A DNA stretch of 64,000 nucleotides from Sporomusa acidovorans (GTDB lineage Bacteria; Bacillota; Negativicutes; Sporomusales; Sporomusaceae). The stretch lies in NCBI RefSeq assembly GCF_900101845.1, contig NZ_FNAM01000009.1, positions 1-64,000 on the forward strand, in the 5' to 3' direction. The notes below the pieces were generated by a model that was given only the letters and a program-made list of their open reading frames with translations, made no database searches and was not told where the DNA came from. Below are positions 34,705-43,694 of the stretch, in pieces (position 1 is the stretch's first letter; each line of letters starts with the position of its first letter). The position numbers and the translations under genes are program-made.

Positions 34705-37700
34705 CCGTCCCTTTCCCCAGCAGGGTTTCGATCGCCGCAAGCGCAGCCGGGGACGGCTCAATCCAAAAATCCCGCTCGGTTTTGATAACCCGCCGGCTAT
34801 CAATTAGATGCAGATAAACCGCAGATGAACCGGTATATTTATTGAGTAGTTCTTTCAGTCCGTTTAAAACAACTGATGTTTCCTGATCTTTACGCAACGT
34901 AATTCTTACTTCGGCGCCGGCGCTGCCAAGCGGAACAATTTCCTCGGCCATAATTTTGGCCCCTTCTTCATGAATATTGAGACGCCCGTAAACCATCACC
35001 GGTAAATCGGGAGCCAAGAGACGGCCTGTTTTTTCGAAAGTCCGGGGAAATACAACAACCTCTACCTGCCCGGAAAAATCTTCAAGCGTAACAAAGCACA
35101 TCATACTGCCATTTTTGGTATTAATGCGCTTAGCATTGGCAATTAGTCCCCCCACCCGGATAGGCTGCCCGTCGCTATACTGCCCTTCTGTCAATTTCGC
35201 CAATTCAGGCAAAGTCGCAAGTTTGCTCCGATATTGATCGAGCGGATGACCGGTTACATAGAAGCCGGTTATTTCCTTTTCCAATGCCAAAAGTTGTTCC
35301 TGCGGCAATTCGGGTATATCGGGCAACACGACGTCATTCACACATTCCAGCGTATCCTCACCAAACAGACCTAATTGGCCGCTTGCCGCATCCTTTTGCC
35401 GGCAGGCAGCCACTTCAACCGCCTGTTCCAGCACTTCCAACAACTGTGACCGGCGGGCCTTGAGTGAATCGAAGGCCCCACACTTAATCAAACTCTCAAT
35501 CACCCGCTTATTAACCAGCCGCATATCCACCCGGGCGCAAAAGTCAACAAGCGAGGTAAAAATCCCCCCTTTTTTCCGGGCGGCAATAATACTTTCGAGG
35601 GCATTATCGCCGGCATTTTTTACCCCGGCCAAGCCAAAGCGAATCGCTCCATGGTCAACAGAAAAAGCCTTGCCGCTGGCATTGATATCCGGCGGTAAAA
35701 CGTCAATCCCCCGCCGCCGGCATTCTTCAATATAATAGCCGACCTTATCATTCGCTCCCATGACGCTTGTCAGCAAAGCGGCATAAAATTCCTGAGGGTA
35801 GTGCGCCTTGAGATAAGCAGTCTGGTAAGCGACCAGAGCGTAAGCGGCGCTGTGGGATTTATTAAAACCATAATCGGCAAAATGCGTCATGAGTTCGAAC
35901 ACATCTTGCGCCAATTTGGCATCAATTCCCCGTTCGGCGGCCCCTTTTAAGAAGTTTTCCCGCTGCGCGGCCAATACGGCGTGCTTTTTTTTGCCCATTG
36001 CCCGCCGCAAAAGATCGGCTTGTCCTAAAGTAAAACCCGCCAATACGGAAGCAATTTGCATAACCTGTTCCTGATATAAAATAACGCCAAAAGTATCTTT
36101 TAGAATAGGCTCAAGCAACGGGTGCAGGTAGGTCACTTGCTTTTTTCCATGGCGGCCGGCGATAAAATCAGATACCATGCCGCTGCCAAGCGGCCCCGGC
36201 CGGTAAAGCGCCACCAGTGGGATCAAATCGTCAAACCGCTCCGGCCTGAGATCTTTCACAAGATTAGTCATGCCGCTTGATTCCATTTGAAATACGCCTG
36301 ATGTGTCACCTACGGAAAGCATGGCACAGGTTTTGCTGTCATCAAGCGGAATATGTTCTATATCAAGCTCTTCACCCCGATTTTCTTTGATAAGCGCGAT
36401 GGCATCGCCAATAACCGTCAAGGTTCTGAGTCCCAAAAGGTCCATTTTTAACAGACCAATTTCTTCAATCCGGTCTTTATCATATTGAGTGGTAAGAAAA
36501 CCCTCACTTGACAGCTGCAACGGCACAAAATGCGTTAGCGGCTCTTGGGCAATCACGACTCCTGCCGCGTGCGTCGACGCATGGCGAGGCAGACCTTCGA
36601 CCGCCATAGCCAGATCAATGAGCTTTTTTACTGTATCATCGGTATCATACAGGCCTTTTAGTTCCTGATTGGCGGCCAATGCCTTATGTAATGTAATACC
36701 AAGCTCAGCGGGCACCAGTTTGGCAATTCGGTCAACTTCTCCATAAGGCAGGTTTAGGGCCCGTCCTACATCGCGAATAGCCGCCCTTGCCGCCATGGTA
36801 CCAAAGGTGATAATCTGTGCCACCCGGTCACTGCCGTAGCGTTCTACAACATATTCAATAATTTTGCTGCGGCGTTCATAGCAAAAGTCAATATCAATAT
36901 CAGGCATAGACACTCGTTCCGGATTTAAAAACCGTTCAAACAGCAGGCCGTATTTAAGAGGATCAATACTAGTTATCCCCAACAAATAGGCGACAATACT
37001 GCCTGCAGCCGAACCACGCCCGGGTCCGACAGGAATTGATTGTCGCCGGGAATAGTTGACAAAATCCCAGACAATCAGGAAATAGCTGGGATAACCCATT
37101 TTTTTGATGACGTCAAGTTCATAATTAAGACGCTCTGTCACTGCCGGCGTTGTTGCCGGATACCGTTTCGGCAACGCATCCTGGCACAACCGGGTTAAAT
37201 ACTCAAAATCGCTGATTCCGTCAGGTGTAGGAAAATCAGGAAGATAAATCTTCCCGAAATCAAAAGTAACATTGCAGCGTTCCGCGATCTTGCACGTATT
37301 GGCCAGTGCTTCCGGATATTCCGCAAAAAGTTCCGCCATCTCGGCTGAGCTTTTCAGGTAAAAGTCGTCGCTGGGAAACTTCATCCGTCCCGGATCGTCA
37401 ACTGTCTTACCGGTTTGAATGCACAGCAGAACATCATGACATTCGGCATCCCGTCTTTCTATGTAATGAGCGTCATTGGTGGCAACAAGACCCAAACCCA
37501 GTTTTTGCGCAATTTTTACTAACTGCCGATTGGCTTGTTTCTCTTCCGGCATCCCATGATCCTGGAGCTCAATATAAAAATTATCCGCACCGAAAATTTC
37601 CCGGTACTCACTTGCCAGCCGTTCAGCTCCGTCAATATCTCCCCGTAAAATAGCTGCGGGAATCTCACCGGCAATGCAGGCACTTAAGCCAATAATCCCC

Positions 37701-38092
37701 TCAGCGTAACTGCGCAATATTTCTTTGTCAATCCGGGGTTTATAGTAAAATCCCTCACTAAACCCGCGGGAAACCAATTCGATAAGATTCCGGTATCCCT
37801 GCTCGTTAGCGGCAAGTAAAACCAAATGATAATAGGACTCCCCCTCGCCGGCCGCTTTATCAAAGCGCGAGCGGGGCGCAACATAGACCTCGCAGCCGAT
37901 AATGGGTTTAATCCCTTGCTTATTAGCTTCCTTATAAAATTCGATAATTCCATACATAGTACCGTGGTCGGTTACCGCTACAGCCGGCATTTCCAGTTCT
38001 TTGGCCCGGCGAACCAGGTCGGTAATTCGTCCGGCTCCATCTAGCAGGCTATACTCTGTATGGTTATGAAGATGGACAAACATAAATTTCAC
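34691..38092 (-). CDS. dnaE: DNA polymerase III alpha subunit
   Basis: This replicative polymerase has 1133 residues: an N-terminal PHP domain (HLHNHTEYSLLDG, GHKS-type metal sites DHGTMYG), the polymerase core with the catalytic aspartates in MPDIDIDF, the helix-hairpin-helix region, and a C-terminal OB fold (IRVGGLIAN...). It lacks the exonuclease domain of PolC. GGAGG is four bases from the GTG at 38092 and 13 from the ATG at 38083, so the start may be either. A SanA-like gene converges on it with a 14-base overlap. Confidence 0.96.
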   Translation of the reverse strand: MKFMFVHLHNHTEYSLLDGAGRITDLVRRAKELEMPAVAVTDHGTMYGIIEFYKEANKQGIKPIIGCEVYVAPRSRFDKAAGEGESYYHLVLLAANEQGYRNLIELVSRGFSEGFYYKPRIDKEILRSYAEGIIGLSACIAGEIPAAILRGDIDGAERLASEYREIFGADNFYIELQDHGMPEEKQANRQLVKIAQKLGLGLVATNDAHYIERRDAECHDVLLCIQTGKTVDDPGRMKFPSDDFYLKSSAEMAELFAEYPEALANTCKIAERCNVTFDFGKIYLPDFPTPDGISDFEYLTRLCQDALPKRYPATTPAVTERLNYELDVIKKMGYPSYFLIVWDFVNYSRRQSIPVGPGRGSAAGSIVAYLLGITSIDPLKYGLLFERFLNPERVSMPDIDIDFCYERRSKIIEYVVERYGSDRVAQIITFGTMAARAAIRDVGRALNLPYGEVDRIAKLVPAELGITLHKALAANQELKGLYDTDDTVKKLIDLAMAVEGLPRHASTHAAGVVIAQEPLTHFVPLQLSSEGFLTTQYDKDRIEEIGLLKMDLLGLRTLTVIGDAIALIKENRGEELDIEHIPLDDSKTCAMLSVGDTSGVFQMESSGMTNLVKDLRPERFDDLIPLVALYRPGPLGSGMVSDFIAGRHGKKQVTYLHPLLEPILKDTFGVILYQEQVMQIASVLAGFTLGQADLLRRAMGKKKHAVLAAQRENFLKGAAERGIDAKLAQDVFELMTHFADYGFNKSHSAAYALVAYQTAYLKAHYPQEFYAALLTSVMGANDKVGYYIEECRRRGIDVLPPDINASGKAFSVDHGAIRFGLAGVKNAGDNALESIIAARKKGGIFTSLVDFCARVDMRLVNKRVIESLIKCGAFDSLKARRSQLLEVLEQAVEVAACRQKDAASGQLGLFGEDTLECVNDVVLPDIPELPQEQLLALEKEITGFYVTGHPLDQYRSKLATLPELAKLTEGQYSDGQPIRVGGLIANAKRINTKNGSMMCFVTLEDFSGQVEVVVFPRTFEKTGRLLAPDLPVMVYGRLNIHEEGAKIMAEEIVPLGSAGAEVRITLRKDQETSVVLNGLKELLNKYTGSSAVYLHLIDSRRVIKTERDFWIEPSPAALAAIETLLGKGTVTVG

Positions 38093-38306
38093 ATATCCTC
38101 CAGTATAAATGTTTATTCTTTAGTTTACCACGACTGCACCGATATGTGAACGCTTACGAAATTCACAATTTTAATTGCAGGTATTAATCCTGCCTATGTG
38201 GAAACTGTAAAATAGAAAAACATAGCTTGCGCCAAGCCTTGGACGATGCACAAGCTCATGTTGCTTTAAGTTTGTTTGAAAATAAGAATCCAGAGGTGTT
38301 GTCCGC

Positions 38307-39176
38307 TTGCATCAAATCGGTATTTTACAATTAACACAAAACCTGGACGACGCAGTACGCGGCTTTAAAACCGGACTGACTGAAACAGGCCTGTCTGTCC
38401 AATTTCATTACCGCAATGCTGACGGTGCATTGCAGGATTTACCGCAGCTTGCCGAAAATTTAGCTAAACAAAATGTCGAACTTATATTTGCCTGTTCCAC
38501 CCCTGCGGCCCAGGCGGCTGTACAGCTAGCGGAAAATATTCCGGTAGTTTTTACACCGGTATTTGATCCGGTAAGCGTTGGCCTGGCTCAGACTATGGCA
38601 AAACCGGGCGGCAAAGCCACCGGGGTAGCCGGAATGGTGCCGGCCGCCGCCAAAACAGCTTTTATCCACGAACTTCTTCCCTCTGCAAAAACAGTCGGTA
38701 TTTTATATCATAACACCGACGCGAATGCTGTTTTGGAAGTTCATAATGTTAAAGCGGCCGCCGGTTCTACTTTTACCCTTGTCGATCTGCCTATCAATAA
38801 AGCTGAAGATTTATCTACTTTGTCTGACCGGTTAACCCCGTCGCTTGACGTTCTGTTTTTACCCATTGGCCGCGTTGTGGAAGAAAATTTTGCCAGTGTG
38901 GCCTATTATGCCGAAACAGTCAACCTGCCGATCATAACCTCGCATGCGCCCAATGTTCCGTTAGGTGCATTAGGTGCATTGGTAGCCAACCATTATGCCC
39001 TCGGGCATGCCTGTGCCGCTAAGGCAAGACAAATTCTTGCCGGCAGCTTACCCGGCGACATCCCCGTCGGTATCGTCGACAATCCGGAAATTCAGCTTAA
39101 CGCTTTTGTTGCCGCTAATCTCGGCATTGAACTGCCGCCAGCATTACTAACAAAGGCTGCCGAAGTTTTCGAATAA
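38307..39176 (+). CDS. ABC_sub_bind (PF04392) substrate-binding-like protein without signal peptide
   Basis: This 289-residue protein has the periplasmic-binding fold of PF04392: IGILQLTQNLDDAVRGFKTGL, PVVFTPVFDPVSVGL, KPGGKATGVAG and PSAKTVGILYHN. These normally carry a lipoprotein or secretion signal, but here an in-frame TAA at 38283 stops any upstream extension and the only start is a TTG at 38307 with AGAGGTG eight bases upstream. So the protein appears to be cytoplasmic, and no ABC permease or ATPase gene lies nearby. The next gene, for a U32 peptidase, follows after 27 bases. Confidence 0.85.
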   Translation: MHQIGILQLTQNLDDAVRGFKTGLTETGLSVQFHYRNADGALQDLPQLAENLAKQNVELIFACSTPAAQAAVQLAENIPVVFTPVFDPVSVGLAQTMAKPGGKATGVAGMVPAAAKTAFIHELLPSAKTVGILYHNTDANAVLEVHNVKAAAGSTFTLVDLPINKAEDLSTLSDRLTPSLDVLFLPIGRVVEENFASVAYYAETVNLPIITSHAPNVPLGALGALVANHYALGHACAAKARQILAGSLPGDIPVGIVDNPEIQLNAFVAANLGIELPPALLTKAAEVFE

Positions 39177-39203
39177 TATCTTTTGACATATGGAGTGAAC
39201 TAC

Positions 39204-41153
39204 ATGCTGTTAACGCCGCAATCTGTTGAACTGTTAGCCCCTGTCGGCACCTGGGACGTGCTGGAAGCCGCAATTGCCGCCGGGGCTGATGCCGTATACC
39301 TTGGCGGCAAGCGCTTTAATATGCGTCTTCACCGCACCGATACTAATTTTGATGATGAAAAATTGGCGCGTGCCATTGCCTATGCCCATAAACACCATGT
39401 CCGGCTCTACGTTACTGTCAATAACCTGATCAGTGAACGGGAACTTCCCGGTATGCGTGAGTATCTCAAACTATTGGAACAAATTCAGCCTGATGCGCTG
39501 ATTATCCAGGATTTAGCCATTTTAAAACTTGCCCGGGAAATGAAAATTTCACTGCCGTTGCATGCCTCGGTTATGATGAATACGCATAATGAACATTCGG
39601 TCAAATCACTGATGGATTACGGCATTACCCGGGTAGTAGCCAACCGTGAGTTAACCTTGTCGCAGCTTGCCTTGCTCAGGGAACGCACCGGTATTGAGCT
39701 GGAATACTTCATTCACGGCGACATGTGCGTATCGCACAGCGGCCAGTGCTATCATTCGGGAATCGTATTTGGACAAAGCTCCAACCGTGGCCGGTGCTTA
39801 AAGCCGTGCCGCTGGCCTTATCAGTTGGTGGATACCGTAACCGGACAAAATGTTGCCGCCCATGATCCCGGCCCTTATAAACTGGCTATGAAAGATATGT
39901 GTATGTACACCGCCCTGCCGCAATTAATTCAGTCCGGCGTATGCTCATTCAAGATAGAAGGCCGCATGCGTACGGCTGATTTTGTCAGCCGGGTTGTAAA
40001 ACTTTACCGCCGGGCCATTGACCGTTATATTGCCGATCCAACCGGTTATTCCTTTGATCCTGCAGACTGGCAGGAACTTTACGAGTACCGTTCCCGTGAC
40101 TTCTCTACCTGTTATGCGCTCGGCAATCCCGGTGCCAGCTCAATCGGCTATAGCGGCGAACGCGAGCCGCGCTTTTTCAGCCAAGCGGTTAAGGAAGCCG
40201 GACTGGGGGCCACTGTTTCGCTGCCTGCGCCAGCGAAACGGCCCTTGACAGAACGCCCTGTTTTGGCTGTCCGGGTGGCTTGTCTTGACGCTCTAGCCAG
40301 CGCATTACAGAATGGGGCCAATGTCGCCTATATTGGCGGCGAAGCCTTTAAGCCCAATAAACCCTGGACGTTACAAGACCTTAAAGCCGCTGTCGACCTC
40401 GCGGATACCTATAAGGCGCAAGTCATTGTGACCACACCCCGTGTTACCATGGAACGCGAATTAGGCGAAGCCGAACAGTTGTTCAAAGATCTGAAAACCA
40501 TAAAACCGCATGGCATCATGGTTGCCAACAGCGGTATGCTGCGTTTGGCACAGAATACCCTAACACTGCCCATTCAGACTGACTTTTCTTTTAATCTGTT
40601 TAACCATCTGACTGCCGCCTGGCTGAAAGACAATGGCGCCTGCAAGGCTACAATCTCCCTGGAAGCCACTTATGAGCAAATTGCGGAACTGGCACACAAC
40701 AGTTCTTTACCGTTAGAATTGATCGTCCACGGCGCCCTGGAAGCCATGGTACTTGACCATTGTGTTCCTGCGGCAGTTCTGGAAAAAACGGCGGCGTATC
40801 CCTGCCGGCATGTTTGTTTAGATAAGCAGTACTCGCTTGTAGACAGCGCCGGTGAACGCCACGACATTAAAATTGACCAATATTGCCGTAACCATATTTT
40901 ATTTGCCAAAGATTTATGCCTGCTCCCCCATCTGCCCGCTCTGATGAATGCAGGCGTCCGCCACTTCCGGATTGAAGGACAGCATTATCCGCCGGAGCTT
41001 GTCGGCTCAGCCACGGCGCTCTACCGAACAGAACTCGACAAGATTTTCCGGAATGACGGCTATACGTATGACAAAACGCGGGCAGATAAACTGGCTGCCG
41101 CCAGCCCGCGGCCGCTCGGCATCGGTGCTTTCCGCTACCGGATTTCCCGCTAG
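39204..41153 (+). CDS. U32-family peptidase / RlhA-like protein with DUF3656-type region
   Basis: This protein of 649 residues has a PF01136 U32 domain: ELLAPVGTWDVLEAAIAAGADAVYLGG-like start, the signature with HGDMCVSHSGQCYHS and the Cys-rich RGRCLKPCRWPY cluster, then a second half-length repeat ending in ACRHVCLD. RlhA/TrhP-type U32 proteins modify rRNA or tRNA by hydroxylation using an iron-sulfur cluster, and a similar role is possible. The start ATG 39204 follows TGGAGTG; an upstream TTG at 39183 has no site. It follows the ABC_sub_bind-like gene. Confidence 0.9.
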   Translation: MLLTPQSVELLAPVGTWDVLEAAIAAGADAVYLGGKRFNMRLHRTDTNFDDEKLARAIAYAHKHHVRLYVTVNNLISERELPGMREYLKLLEQIQPDALIIQDLAILKLAREMKISLPLHASVMMNTHNEHSVKSLMDYGITRVVANRELTLSQLALLRERTGIELEYFIHGDMCVSHSGQCYHSGIVFGQSSNRGRCLKPCRWPYQLVDTVTGQNVAAHDPGPYKLAMKDMCMYTALPQLIQSGVCSFKIEGRMRTADFVSRVVKLYRRAIDRYIADPTGYSFDPADWQELYEYRSRDFSTCYALGNPGASSIGYSGEREPRFFSQAVKEAGLGATVSLPAPAKRPLTERPVLAVRVACLDALASALQNGANVAYIGGEAFKPNKPWTLQDLKAAVDLADTYKAQVIVTTPRVTMERELGEAEQLFKDLKTIKPHGIMVANSGMLRLAQNTLTLPIQTDFSFNLFNHLTAAWLKDNGACKATISLEATYEQIAELAHNSSLPLELIVHGALEAMVLDHCVPAAVLEKTAAYPCRHVCLDKQYSLVDSAGERHDIKIDQYCRNHILFAKDLCLLPHLPALMNAGVRHFRIEGQHYPPELVGSATALYRTELDKIFRNDGYTYDKTRADKLAAASPRPLGIGAFRYRISR

Positions 41154-41199
41154 ACGGTAATAATAAACATTATCATGATTCCAATTCAGAGGTGAGTGT

Positions 41200-42516
41200 A
41201 TGAACAACCTGGAAAGCAGTCAATATATTGGCCCGAAAGAAATCCTTAAAAAAAAGCACGAGTACATCATTCCCTGTGTGTACCACTTTTATGAAGAACC
41301 GATGCAGTTAGTCAAGGGCGAAATGCAGTATCTTTATGATCATACCGGCAAACAGTATCTCGATTGTTTTGCCGGTGTGTCAGTCGTTAATTGCGGACAT
41401 TGCCATCCCGAAATCACCAAAGCGATCTGTAACCAAGTTACTACCTTACAGCATACCTGCACCATCTATCTCACGGAAAACATTGTAAATCTGGCAGAAC
41501 GTCTCGCTCAGCTTACTCCCGGCCGCCTGCAAAAAACATTTTTTTGTGCCAGCGGCACCGAAGCCAATGAAGGCGCCGCCTTACTCGCTTCCATTTACAC
41601 CGGCAAGCAGGAATTTATCAGCTTGCGACAAGGCCTTCACGGCCGCACAAAGCTGACTATGAGCCTGACCGGCCTGTCAATGTGGCGGACAGATACCAGC
41701 CCGGTAGGCGGTATTAGTTTCGCTCCCAATGCCTACTGCTATCGCTGCCCTTGCGACAAGCGGTATCCTGAGTGTGATCTGGCTTGTGCCAATGAAGTTG
41801 AAACCATCATAAAAACAGGTACCTCGGGGCAGGTAGCTGCTTTTATCGCCGAACCCATTCAGGGCAATGGCGGCATCATTACCCCGCCTCCCGGGTACTT
41901 CAAACGAATAAAAGAAATCCTTGATAACTATCATATTTTACTGATCATTGACGAAGTCCAAACTGGCTTTGGCCGTACAGGAAAAATGTTTGCCATCGAG
42001 CATTATGGTGTGGAACCTGACATAATGACCATGGCCAAAGCTCTCGCTAACGGCGTTCCTGTCGGCGCTTTCACTTCCCGGCCGGAAATTGCCGATACTT
42101 ATACCCGCCCTGGTGCTTCAACACTGGGCGGCAATCCGGTAACCTCGGCTGCCGCTTTAGCTACGCTCGACGTAATCACCAAAAATAACTTACCCGACCG
42201 TGCTGCTCAACTGGGTGAATACCTAAAACACGGCCTGACCGAACTGCAAAAGAGATTTCCCCTCATTGGCGATATTCGCGGTCACGGCCTCATGCTAGGC
42301 GCAGAACTGGTCAATCCGGACCATTCTCCGGCTGCAATTCAGCTTGACACTATTCTAGAACAGATGAAAAATCGCGGTTTCTTAATTGGCAAAAATGGTC
42401 CTGACCGTAATGTTATGGCTTTCCAACCGCCGCTGGTAATTACGCGCGACGACTTGGACAATTTATTAAACAATTTATCTGACGTATTAACTCAAGCAAT
42501 AAAAAAGATATCATAA
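41200..42516 (+). CDS. Class III aminotransferase (AGXT2/4-aminobutyrate type)
   Basis: This 438-residue PLP aminotransferase has FFCASGTEANEGAAL (PLP phosphate loop), IDEVQTGFGRTG, and the catalytic Lys in MAKALANGVPVGA. An unusual Cys-rich loop YCYRCPCDKRYPECDLAC occurs around residues 182-199. Substrate cannot be told among GABA, beta-alanine, ornithine-type or alanine-glyoxylate; the Cys loop resembles AGXT2-like enzymes of anaerobes. AGGTGAG precedes the ATG. It follows the U32 gene by 46 bases and ends at a terminator. Confidence 0.88.
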   Translation: MNNLESSQYIGPKEILKKKHEYIIPCVYHFYEEPMQLVKGEMQYLYDHTGKQYLDCFAGVSVVNCGHCHPEITKAICNQVTTLQHTCTIYLTENIVNLAERLAQLTPGRLQKTFFCASGTEANEGAALLASIYTGKQEFISLRQGLHGRTKLTMSLTGLSMWRTDTSPVGGISFAPNAYCYRCPCDKRYPECDLACANEVETIIKTGTSGQVAAFIAEPIQGNGGIITPPPGYFKRIKEILDNYHILLIIDEVQTGFGRTGKMFAIEHYGVEPDIMTMAKALANGVPVGAFTSRPEIADTYTRPGASTLGGNPVTSAAALATLDVITKNNLPDRAAQLGEYLKHGLTELQKRFPLIGDIRGHGLMLGAELVNPDHSPAAIQLDTILEQMKNRGFLIGKNGPDRNVMAFQPPLVITRDDLDNLLNNLSDVLTQAIKKIS

Positions 42517-42527
42517 CAGGTAGCAAG

Positions 42528-42815
42528 TTAGCCATGTACCACCCGCATCCGACGGTTATTCTTCCGGGTGCGGGCATCTTTTTTACCTAATAATGGCATT
42601 AATACGTTCTGCCGCCGCTGCCCTGCCAGTAAAGAGGCCGAATGCGACACAAAGATCACTAAGGCAAAAGCCGCCCAAGCACCTGCAAAAATCCGGCCCG
42701 CAGTTGACCCCATAAATACCGGAAGATTGACGGCAAACAGTATAAGCATCGTACAAAGCAGCATCAAACTAACTAACGACCCAAACTTACCCATCTTATG
42801 TCTAAATCCCTTCAT
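42528..42815 (-). CDS. Small membrane protein, hypothetical
   Basis: This protein of about 95 residues has two hydrophobic helices and a basic C-terminal tail (KKDARTRKNNRR). GGGGAGG is seven bases before the ATG at 42815; an ATG two codons earlier is too near. Its 3' end is formed by the convergent terminator. I do not recognise it. Confidence 0.55.
   Translation of the reverse strand: MKGFRHKMGKFGSLVSLMLLCTMLILFAVNLPVFMGSTAGRIFAGAWAAFALVIFVSHSASLLAGQRRQNVLMPLLGKKDARTRKNNRRMRVVHG
42542..42581 (+). terminator. Intrinsic terminator of the aminotransferase gene
   Basis: CCCGCATCCG (42542-42551) pairs with CGGGTGCGGG (42565-42574), then ATCTTTTTT. It overlaps the 3' end of the convergent membrane-protein gene at 42528. 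Confidence 0.85.
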
Positions 42816-42882
42816 GGCCATTCCTCCCCAATTAGTTTTTTAAATGAAATATATGATAAAAGACTACTAATTATCAATAAAA

Positions 42883-42919
42883 AAAGCGCTACTTATCTAA
42901 TAAGATAAATAGCGCTTTT
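42883..42919. terminator. Strong intrinsic terminator after sepF
   Basis: AAGCGCTA plus TTATCT pairs with AGATAA plus TAGCGCTT in a long stem with U-runs on both sides. It lies after the minus-strand stop at 42938. Confidence 0.9.
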
Positions 42920-42937
42920 CAATCAATAAATAACCTC

Positions 42938-43381
42938 TTATTGCATTTCATTTTTCACCCGTACATAAGTGGGTACTGAATAAGCAAAAATTTTTTTATC
43001 CACCTCAATGCTGGAATAAGCATAGAGTATAACTCTTTCCGACACTCGCTGTACAGTACCGCCCAGAACATAAGATACTCCGTTAAGAAAGTCACTCATC
43101 CGCTGTTGCGTAGCCATATCTACCTGTTGATAATTAACAATAATAGCAACATTTCCTTTAAGGTAGTCGGCATAGGTCTGTACATCGTCGAATGAGGTCG
43201 GCAGATCAACAAAAACTTTAAGATTTCCTGATTGCTGACTATGTACCTTTAATTTAGGGCGACGTTCAGGCTCCTGTTCAGGCGTTTCCTGCATAGCAAG
43301 CGTTTCAGTTTTTTCCGGCGCGGCCTCTTCCTCTATTGGTATTAAAAAATTAGCTAATTTATCCATTAACCCAAGCGCCAC
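42938..43381 (-). CDS. sepF: Cell division protein SepF
   Basis: This 147-residue protein has the N-terminal amphipathic helix (MDKLANFLIP, membrane binding), a disordered Glu/Pro-rich linker (about 20-65), and the SepF core (VDLPTSFDDVQTYADYLKGNVAIIV). SepF polymerises at the septum and anchors FtsZ. A GTG at 43381 has GGAGG nine bases upstream and is preferred; an ATG 15 bases further in is the other possible start. It is alone here, not in the usual yggS-sepF-yggT cluster. Confidence 0.9.
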   Translation of the reverse strand: MALGLMDKLANFLIPIEEEAAPEKTETLAMQETPEQEPERRPKLKVHSQQSGNLKVFVDLPTSFDDVQTYADYLKGNVAIIVNYQQVDMATQQRMSDFLNGVSYVLGGTVQRVSERVILYAYSSIEVDKKIFAYSVPTYVRVKNEMQ

Positions 43382-43506
43382 TGGTAAACGCCTCCTCAAA
43401 AAAGTTCATAATTCACTCCATTTTTTAGGAGCTATTCGACAAGGTTTATAATAATTCCTGCCAACATAAGATTAAAATTCGTATTATTGGAAAAAAGGGC
43501 GAAATA

Positions 43507-43523
43507 TCCTAGTTTAACTAGGA
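43507..43523. promoter_or_regulatory. Palindrome TCCTAGTT-T-AACTAGGA, possible operator
   Basis: An 8-bp perfect inverted repeat lies 126 bases before the sepF start and 170 bases after typA. No regulator is identifiable. The stretch 43382-43694 shows no protein gene. Apart from this palindrome and the typA terminator I see nothing else there. Confidence 0.35.
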
Positions 43524-43619
43524 CTTTATTACTAGAGAAAAGACAAATTTTTTGCCATTATCGGCCTTTTTCACAACAATATAGCATCCAAATAAAGATG
43601 TTACCGGCAGGATGCAGGA

Positions 43620-43662
43620 AAAAAGGAGGTTAAGCGCTAGCAGTGTAGCGCTACTAACCCCC
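43620..43662 (-). terminator. Intrinsic terminator of typA
   Basis: GGTTA with GCGCTA (43628-43640) pairs with TAGCGC and TAACC (43646-43659). On the minus strand it is followed by TTTTTT. Confidence 0.85.
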
Positions 43663-43694
43663 TGATTAAGAAATCTTTATTGGATTTTGTCGCC

